Assembly (NCBI RefSeq): GCF_040958095.1
Contig: NC_091220.1
Span: 20,573,167 to 20,637,166 of the forward strand
From: Procambarus clarkii
Lineage: Eukaryota > Arthropoda > Malacostraca > Decapoda > Cambaridae
Length of the DNA: 64,000 nt
Direction of reading: 5' to 3'
Shown: positions 56,862-64,000 of the stretch, piece by piece
How the letters are laid out: the number at the start of each line of letters is the position of its first letter
How positions within the stretch are numbered: position 1 is the stretch's first letter
Made by a program: the position numbers and the translations under genes
Notes under the pieces: generated by a model
Database searches by the model: none
The model's input: the letters and a program-made list of their open reading frames with translations, nothing else
What the model was told of the DNA's origin: nothing

Positions 56862-57234
56862 GTCGTACCTAGTAGCCAGAACGCACTTCTCAGCCTACTA
56901 TGCAAGGCCCGATTTGCCTAATGAGCCAAGTTTTCATGAATTAATTGTTTTTCGGCTACCTAACCTACCTAACCTAACTTTTTCAGCTACATAACCTAAC
57001 CTAACCTATAAAGATAGGTTAGGTTAGGTAGGGTTGGTTAGGTTCGGCCATATAACTACGTTAATTTTAACTCCAATAAAATAAAATTGACCTCATACAT
57101 AATGAAATGGGTAGCTTTATCCCTTCATAAGAAAAAAATTAGAGAAAATTTATTAATTCAGGAAACTTGGCTTATTAGGCAAATCGAGCCTTGCATAGTA
57201 GGCTGTGAAGTGCGTTCTGGCTATTAGGTACGAC
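56862..57234. mobile_element. Foldback/MITE copy b
   Basis: Both ~85-bp inverted termini are present: GTCGTACCTAGTAGCCAGAA at the left and GTTCTGGCTATTAGGTACGA at the right. Flanked by TA runs. The central (CTAACC)/(GGTTAG) pentamer arms form a further hairpin. No coding sequence. Confidence 0.9.
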
Positions 57235-57246
57235 ATATATATATAT

Positions 57247-57631
57247 GTCGTACCTAGTAGCCAGAACTCCCTTCTCAGCCTACTATGCAAGGCCCGATTT
57301 GCCTAATAAGCCAAGTTTTCATGAATTAATATATTTTCTCTAATTTTTTCTTATGAAATGATAAAGCTACCCCATTTCATTATGTATGAGGTCAATTTTT
57401 TTTATTGCAGTTAAAATTAACGTAGTTATATGACCGAACCTAACCAACCCTACCTAACCTAAACTAACCTATCTTTATAGGTTAGGTTAGGTTAGGTAGC
57501 CGAAAAAGTTAGGTTAGGTTAGGTTAGGTAGGTTAGGTAGTCGAAAAACAATTAATTCATGAAAACTTGGCTTATTAGGCAAATTGGGCCTTGAATAGTA
57601 GGCTGAGAAGTGAGTTCTGGCTACTAGGTAC

Positions 57632-57634
<3 letters not shown>
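57247..57634. mobile_element. Foldback/MITE copy c
   Basis: Same structure as copy b and separated from it by only 12 bp of TA. Pentamer arms: AACCTAAACTAACC and GGTTAGGTTAGGTTAGG. Confidence 0.9.

Positions 57635-57690
<56 letters not shown>
57635..57690. repeat. (TA)n microsatellite
   Basis: A TA run between MITE copies c and d. Confidence 0.97.
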
Positions 57691-57693
<3 letters not shown>

Positions 57694-58037
57694 GTACCTA
57701 GTAGCCAAAACGCACTTCTCGGCCTACTATGCATGGCCCGATTTGCCTAATAAGCCAAGTTTTCCTGAATTAATATATTTCCTCTAATTTTTTTCTTATG
57801 AAATGATAAAGCTACCCATTTAATTGTGTATGAGGTCAATTTTTTTTTATTGGAGTTAAAATTAACAGATATTTGACCGAACCTAACCAACCCTACCTAA
57901 CCTATCTTTATAGGTTAGGTTAGGTTAGGTTAGGTAGGTTAGGTAGTCGAAAAACAATTAATTCATAAAAACTTGGCTTATTAGGCAAATCGGGCCTTGC
58001 ATAGTAGGCTGAGAAGTGCGTTCTGGCTACTAGGTAC

Positions 58038-58040
<3 letters not shown>
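57691..58040. mobile_element. Foldback/MITE copy d
   Basis: Same termini and central pentamer palindrome, slightly shorter in the middle. Confidence 0.9.

Positions 58041-58107
<67 letters not shown>
58041..58107. repeat. (TA)n microsatellite
   Basis: A TA run between MITE copy d and the second Penelope fragment. Confidence 0.97.
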
Positions 58108-58110
<3 letters not shown>

Positions 58111-58640
58111 AACACAGAAATCATCGATAGATACAGCGATAGCAGGCGGCTTGACGTTTGCGAGGCACTACACATCAAGAAGTCAACACCAGCAATCAAC
58201 AGCCAATTATTGCACAACTATATTCTACCTACCTCAAGACTCCGCTCCAATATAGAAGCATCAAGAAATATGGACCAATAGGCTGTCTACAAACACTTCT
58301 ATTCAATACCCATTGTTTCTGTTCTGTCTTGTGTTGATACTTTTAATACCCTATTAATATCCCCTAGTGTTCTGTCTTGTGTTAATGCCACATCACCCTT
58401 CCCACCTCACTCAAATGTAGATATAAAATCAGGGAAACGCAAGTTCTAATCAGTTGTGTATTTGTGAAGTCTTTGAAAATGTAATAAGTTTTACGAAACG
58501 CGCCCGTGTCGCGTCAGACTAGAAATAAAAATGAATTTTGGAGAAGTGATTTTTGATTTACCTCCAACAGTGAAGCGTAATGTACGAAAAATTGAGAAAA
58601 TTCGTGTTAGAATTATTAATCTTACTTTTTCGGTCATATT
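58108..58640 (+). mobile_element. Second Penelope-like fragment (pseudo-LTR junction)
   Basis: It starts inside the GIY-YIG domain: NNTEIIDRYSDSRRLDVCEA, then LHIKKSTPAINSQ and a stop near 58281. A ~250-bp UTR follows, with a stem-loop at 58471-58500, then an ORF start MNFGEVIFDLPPTVKRNVRK (58531), lost in (TA)n after about 40 codons. It is diverged from the 54730-56845 copies but has the same order, so it is a different lineage of the same kind of element. Confidence 0.8.
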
Positions 58641-58641
58641 T

Positions 58642-58722
<81 letters not shown>
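58641..58722. repeat. (TA)n microsatellite
   Basis: A TA run of about 80 bp. Confidence 0.97.
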
Positions 58723-58725
<3 letters not shown>

Positions 58726-58739
58726 CAAGTATAAATTGG

Positions 58740-59180
58740 GTCCGGGATGGTCCACTTATCTGGGTCTTCTAGCAGTCCTGTTGAGAGCTCTGTGGATCTG
58801 GACTGTCCTCTAGTTTGATTTCCCTCATGTCTGACTCATTCAGGGTCATGAGATCAAGTCTAGCTGGTTCGCCATTGCCTCATTCTTGTGGGCCTCTTGA
58901 CTTGCAAAGTTTCTTCTCACCAGGTCTAATAGTTTAGCTCTCCATGTGTGTGTCTGTTTTCTCAGTCTTTCTTTCCTTAGGTAAAGTCTCCCGTAATTAA
59001 CAGTCTAGATCTATTCCTGCAAGCGAAATTTTATTAATGGTTGCCAAGCTGCTTCTATCATACTGATGGCTGGCCTTTTGTTGTCATTTAATGGAGGGGT
59101 ATATAATACTTGGGTGTCAGTTAGGGGTAGTACCTCTGACAGGAAACAGTCGTACCTTCAGGTGGTTCACCTGCTGTGGT
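58740..59180 (-). pseudogene. Possible LINE endonuclease fragment, heavily decayed
   Basis: On the minus strand shifted frames give pieces such as RLDLMTLNESDMREIKLEDS and TQVLYTPPLNDNKRP, which could be the end and middle of a LINE endonuclease related to the one at 3183-4302. No catalytic motif is intact. Confidence 0.35.
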
Positions 59181-59915
59181 CCCCACCTGCACTCAACTCT
59201 CACCTGTGGCTCCTAGCACCTGTTTGCATGCAACAGCGGCCACTCCCTGGTAAACTGCTTCGACTGGCAGTCAAAACCAGGTGAGGGTAGACGGAGGTTT
59301 GAAGCCCTCAATGAGTTCAGCCTTGTCTGCCTACTCATGTGAAGACTGGACCGGCGGACTATCTGGAGGTAACCACCAGAACGGGCAGGAAGGCGGACCA
59401 GCAGAGCGTTGTGGACCGCAATTAGAGCACAGTGAGACACGTTGAACACTGCTAGCTATCCACTGCATCATAACCTATTTTCTGTTGCCTTGACTGCCCT
59501 ATTCAGATAGACCAGGACGAGAGAGCGAGGCTGACGATTTGCACAACTCTCCCTCACTTGAATCCAAATGAAGCGCAAGTCATAACTTCAACCCATACCT
59601 CGCAACCTCAACTCCTGTAGCAATAGGCGAGTGGCGAAGCACCGGGTGAGGATACACTGGAAGCTGTAGTCACAGACCTGCACACAGGCGGGTCACGGCA
59701 TAGGGTCACTCTCTTCTGGACCGAAGAAGCAGTAGAGTTCGGCAGCCTCCTGGGTGCCTGAGCAGCCTTCTTTAGGACACACTCTATTCGCCTCCATGGA
59801 GAAAGAGCTGGAAAAGGTGCCTTAAACTTAGCCTGCTTTAAATCATCGTGGCTAGCAAGCCGCGGCTGGCGGGGATTCCCGACAGCAGTCGAACAAATAT
59901 AAAGTAAAAAGTGAG

Positions 59916-60442
59916 GATGCTCCATCTCGGTACTTGGGACGTTCGAACTCACCTGAAAGGTGAACTGCACTGGTTGCAAAGGCACTAACACGCTACATTG
60001 TGGACATAGAAGCACACAGTGAACCACGCTTGGCTGACAAAGGTCAGCTTACAGAAAGTTGTGGTTGGTACACGTTTTTCTAGAGTGGTCGAGGGAGTGC
60101 CAAACGACGAGAAGCTGAAGGGGTGGATTTGCCATCACATCCCACCTCACCCAAAAACTTGCCAAGCTCTCAGAGGACATCAACGACCTCCTAATGAGGC
60201 TCCAGCTCCCGCTTGGAAGCAAGTGGAATACAACGCTCATTAGTGTGTATGCCCCAACCATGACCTACCCAGAAGACATCAAGGAAAAGATCTATGAAAA
60301 ACTGGACAACATCATTGCAGCATTCCCCAAATCAGAGAAACTTTTTATCCTCGGGGACTTCAACGTCATAGTAGGGACGAACTACCAGACCTGGGAACGG
60401 ATGATTGGAAGACATGGCACTGGAAAGTGCAACATATTATGA
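59916..60442 (+). pseudogene. RTE-like LINE endonuclease fragment
   Basis: In shifting plus frames: LHLGTWDVRTHLK (first strand), RLADKGQLTE with GWYTFF (catalytic Glu region), FAITSHLTQKLAKLSEDIND, then 60194-60442 with TLISVYAPTMTYPEDIKEKI and KLFILGDFNVIVG, ending at IGRHGTGKCNIL. This is the endonuclease of RTE-type LINEs, often mis-annotated in arthropods as craniofacial development protein 2-like. The reverse transcriptase domain is absent, and at least three shifts or stops occur. The preceding ~700 bp (59190-59900) may be its 5' UTR. Confidence 0.85.
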
Positions 60443-61585
60443 CCCCAAGTAGCCTGGGTGGAACGAGTCTTCACCTCATTGGTTATTCTGTTTTACGGGC
60501 CTGATGCGAGAGGTCAGAGGAAAGATGTATATATTAAATAATTGAATAAACATCAGTGAGTAGTCTAAGAATAGGAGCTGAAGAGCAGCTTCTAGTAAAA
60601 GTGACATGGATTGACATGTCGATATTTTGGTGACTTGACGTGAGGCTAGCGGAACGTCGTGACGTTACTTGTGTAACGTCACGACGTATTCAGAGATGGT
60701 CGTACTTCGTTGATTCTCCTGGAAGAACGAAGAATATCGTTCACTGTGTTTGTGCCGGAGTGATAGCTACTTGTTTGCAAGTGTGAGGAAGCTGTTGGGG
60801 ACATAGTACACCATTTCCCTGTGATTTGGATATAATGGAGGCGACCTGGAAGTGAGTGTTGGTCGCGCCTTTGTGGAACTCTAATTGCGTGCTGTTTCTG
60901 TGTGGAGCCTGCCGGGGCGACTCCTTGTACTTAAGCCAGTACTAGAAGAAGCCTTGTGAAGCAGTCCTACAGCGATATTTGTGGGCCGCCTGTATGAGTG
61001 CCATGTTGAGGGCCAGGGAGTGAACGCCCTACGTCATAGATCCCTGCGGTAAGCCTGTTTAATCAGTGGTTAGATTATCTACCAGTATTTGATCGTGTGC
61101 CCAGCGATCATAGTGAGTATATGTGTATATATAAGGTAGTAATTTTATTGAGCCATTAAGCTGAAATAGGAAATTTAAGTTGAGAGGACATGCTGGAGGG
61201 AGCAGTGGTACGTCTGCTCTCGATGGAGGTCAAGGGTCAACTGAGGCGGTGGCCCAACAGCGTCACGGCCGACGGAAGCTCCCGGCGGCGTGTCAAGACT
61301 TGTTTCCAGCTTGGATTCGTCCAGGATGGGGGAATACCCACCACAGTTTAACGGCATGGTGGTGTTGGAGGGCGAGATTTAATACTGGGATATAGGTTTA
61401 TTACTTATGTTTTATTAGGAAATATTTTTATTTGCATGGTAATGGAATTGCAGGTTTGTCTGGGAAGAAGGTAATGGAGGAACTACGAGGCTAGAGAAGA
61501 CGTTAATGGGGGAACTTCGAGGCTGGAGTGAAAGTGTTTGCTGAACACTGAGGAAGAGCAGAGCTCCTTAGTGAGGACTCTCCCT
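60443..61585. other. No gene recognised; repeat-like sequence
   Basis: Moderate-GC sequence with several short open frames, none recognised. A ~30-bp segment ending GGAACTACGAGGCTAGA / GGAACTTCGAGGCTGGA is duplicated at 61466-61530. CGTGACGTTACTTGTGTAACGTCACG at 60658-60684 is a perfect 26-bp palindrome. Confidence 0.45.
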
Positions 61586-62275
61586 GGACAGATGTAATAG
61601 GACCCATTATCACAACACCAGAAATAAATATCTCTTTGATATCCTCAGAATCAAACTTAATCTGTGTAAACACTCTATGCAAATAAAGGGACCTAGTCTA
61701 TGGAACTCACTCCCTAATGAATTGAAAAGCTGTTCAACGTGTATTTGTGTGAATGTGTGTATTTGCCTCATTCAAAACCAAAACCAAAAAGTACCCAATT
61801 TCATATTCATAGTTTCCTACTCTGTGCTTTAAAATCGCACTGTATCTAGTGCTACCCAATCTCCCAATCTTTATGTACCTTATCCAACCCACTTTACCAT
61901 TGTGATCATTGGTGTCTTCTTATATGTGCTATCAATATGCTGTATTGTGCCTATTAATCTTCGTTAAATTACCAATCAAGCTTTCAATGCAATCAATCAT
62001 CGCTACCAATGTGCTTTAATATACCTATTAATCTCATCTTATTTTTTTCCTTGCAATGTACCTGTTATCATTTTATAAAATTTATTAAAATTTACCTACT
62101 TATAATTGTCTGTTAGATTAAGGACCTGCCAGAAACGCTGTGTGTACTAGTGGCTTTATAAGAATGTAAACACCATATATCCTCACAATATATCCAATGT
62201 CCTTTCTTGTACATAAATACATATATATAAATATGTAAATAAATAAATAAGTAAATAAATAAGTAAATAAGTTGA
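61586..62275 (+). mobile_element. 5'-truncated LINE (CR1/L2-like) 3' end
   Basis: Plus strand: HYHNTRNKYLFDILRIKLNL, then MQIKGPSLWNSLPNELKSC (61596-61735), the C-terminus of a CR1/L2-like ORF2, followed by a ~500-bp AT-rich 3' UTR ending in AAATAAATAAGTAAATAAAT (62235-62270). The UTR motif TGCCAGAAACGCTGTGTGTA then CTAGTGGCTTTA (62128-62159) matches that of the LINE at 45160. Confidence 0.82.
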
Positions 62276-63230
62276 TCTTCAAGCAGTGTAGGGGAGTTGC
62301 AGGTTACCTTGTGGAAGCAGTGAAGAAGCGACACAGATGTTGGAGGACTTCGTTAGCACCAGACTGGGAGGAATGCAGAAGTCTCTTTCCTGATATTTTG
62401 GAGGACCTAGAGATATGCATTGGTTGTAAACCTATAAGAGCAGAACAGAGGTTCATTGTGGACACATGATTGTATAAGTGGAGAGCTTGAATGCTTATTG
62501 GCATGTAAGACAGGTGAGAGTTTGATTTCTTGTAAGGTGAGAGATAAGTGTAAGTGTAAGGGGAGAGATTGAGTTCTTCTTTTGTTGGGGGGATACTTAT
62601 GTAGATGTTTCAGGTATATTAGCCCCAAGCAGTTTCATATACTTTTACGGTTGCAGATACAGTACTGTTGGGAGAGGATCTCTGCCTCCAAGCAGTGAGG
62701 GAGTAGTAAGTGGTGAGCCTAGAGTTGTGCACTCACCTGATAAGGACAGTTGGTGAAGCCAGGATATGATATTGGAGTGCTACTGGGTTGTAGCAGTTTG
62801 GAGTGTTGTATGGTCATATTGCTTCTTATGTTTTCATTGTGTACGTTTATAAATATATTAAATATTTTATATGTTAGCTGGCTTTTGCTCTTGTCCTAGT
62901 GAGGTTTCCCAGTAAGCGAGAGAGAGAGAGGGTCACGGCTGTTGATAGGGTGACAGTAAACACTAATTCACAAAAGGGGGATATAGGAGATCATTCCAAA
63001 CAAGTAGAGAGTAGGGAGTTACGGCAGCTCGAGTAGGGTGTGTACACAAGACAACAAGGTCAGTTTTGGAGCCGCACACCTAAATAGTTGATGCTGAACC
63101 CCTCACCAAGATCAAGAGGCGTACAGGGAGATCTCTTAGGTAAATTTCAAGCACTCCAATGTCCCCTGCTGATCGACCAACGGTAGCGGTTGGCTGTTTG
63201 TTCTGTTGTGGAGTGGTTGGGGACACTGTC
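62276..63230. other. No gene recognised
   Basis: Several short open frames without recognisable products. A (GA)n tract lies near 62919-62930. Confidence 0.4.
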
Positions 63231-64000
63231 TGTTGGAAATTTCCAACACTTAATTACTAACCACCTAGTACGAAAAAAGGTAATTCTTGTACTAGACATT
63301 ATAATTTACTAACACTACTGACCAGTAGTATATAGATATTCAAGTTATAGATTTGAGGCGTAGAACACCCGATCCCTTCTAGAAATCATGGCCATGGTGT
63401 TGCGTCAGCCACCCGGCTAGAAGAAATAATTTCACATATTAATGGAACAAGTTGAATCCAATCTTATTTTACCTTTTTTATTAAGCATAATTGAGTAGTA
63501 ATAGATTTACCTTTAGTTAATAATCTATATGGCCGTTTACTGGAAATAATTTATACAGTCACGATCAGCTGTTCCTGTAAATAAAACAATAAATTTGATT
63601 TCAACTCTCAATTTTCTCGTGTGTTTAACATCATCTAAATTAATTGACCTACACTATGAAAAATCATTTGCAGTCTTATAAAACCCCTTATTATGACGTA
63701 AATAGTCATCAACCCACGTCTCCATCTATTCGAAACCCTGTTTGAAATATTACAATTAATACCCAGAGTTCCAGCATTGGCGTGAGTGCGCATGCACCAC
63801 GGGATGGAGGAGAGAAGGGGGATAGACTCGCCATGTTAGAAATCTGGTGTTTGGATGTTCCGGAGCTGCACGAGAGTAATCGATCGAAATAGAGCACATC
63901 CGTACTTCTGGGAGCTTCTCATCGAGTGTACAGCCTTCATAATTTACAAACATCACGTTCGGCAGGACAGAGTACTGCATTTGTATTTAATTTGGCCATT
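63231..64000. other. AT-rich sequence; possible LTR start
   Basis: TGTTGGAAATTTCCAACA at 63231-63248 is an 18-bp palindrome starting with TG, the kind of motif that can begin an LTR. No matching LTR end or primer-binding site can be identified inside the window, and no gene is seen. Confidence 0.3.

Noticed and set aside
59608..60027. 139-codon minus-strand frame
   Set aside because: It lies opposite the probable 5' UTR and endonuclease start of an RTE-like LINE on the plus strand and has no recognisable domain.

Overview
This window is animal nuclear DNA, most likely from an arthropod and probably a decapod crustacean such as a crayfish. The pointers are exons with canonical GT/AG splice sites, (TTAGG)n-type pentamers, abundant (TA)n, and arthropod-style LINE, Penelope, BEL/Pao, Tigger and piggyBac remains. 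The species call is inference. A 500-N scaffold gap lies at 43484-43983. Nothing bacterial (operons, CRISPR) is present.

Layout. 1-1212: a G-rich ~54-bp repeat, then a 35-bp minisatellite. 1213-4315: a decayed LINE on the minus strand. 4320-7105: ~139 copies of a 20-bp minisatellite that is open in all three forward frames. 7110-8150: a small block of a 168-bp satellite. 8150-18730: a non-satellite island with host gene pieces, all on the plus strand: one TRAP1 exon (12210-12351), two exons of the Pru domain of the proteasome ubiquitin receptor ADRM1/Rpn13 (14390-14521 and 14843-14959) and its likely terminal exon (18316-18432). C-rich minisatellites, a shared interspersed repeat, an internally deleted Tigger transposon and an RNase H-bearing LINE tail lie between them. 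18729-42818: the main 168-bp satellite array, ~117 monomers, with six copies of an ~882-bp piggyBac-like non-autonomous element, all at the same TTAA of the monomer.

After the gap, 43984-44435 is a BEL/Pao integrase relic. 45160 to ~54010 is a long minus-strand LINE (ORF1, endonuclease, reverse transcriptase, 3' tail). Its ORF1 is split by a ~3.56-kb piggyBac element with a 650-codon transposase. That transposase has all three catalytic Asp motifs but an amber stop inside its C-terminal Cys-rich finger. 54130-58735 is a (TA)n-rich complex: four palindromic elements carrying TTAGG-type pentamers, a ~2.1-kb inverted pair of Penelope-like (GIY-YIG) fragments, and a second Penelope fragment. 58740-62275 holds three more LINE fragments. 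The remainder is unrecognised AT-rich or repeat-like sequence.

How it fits together. The only host genes are the TRAP1 and ADRM1 pieces, and both look incomplete here. Everything else is a record of nested transposition and satellite amplification. The strongest observations are: co-amplification of a piggyBac-type element with its flanking satellite monomer; the nested piggyBac in LINE ORF1, whose removal restores the reading frame; a ~190-bp internal repeat shared by the autonomous and non-autonomous piggyBacs; a stem-loop ending CGAAACG in the Penelope junctions that may be a hammerhead relative; and a 3' tail motif shared by two LINEs on opposite strands.
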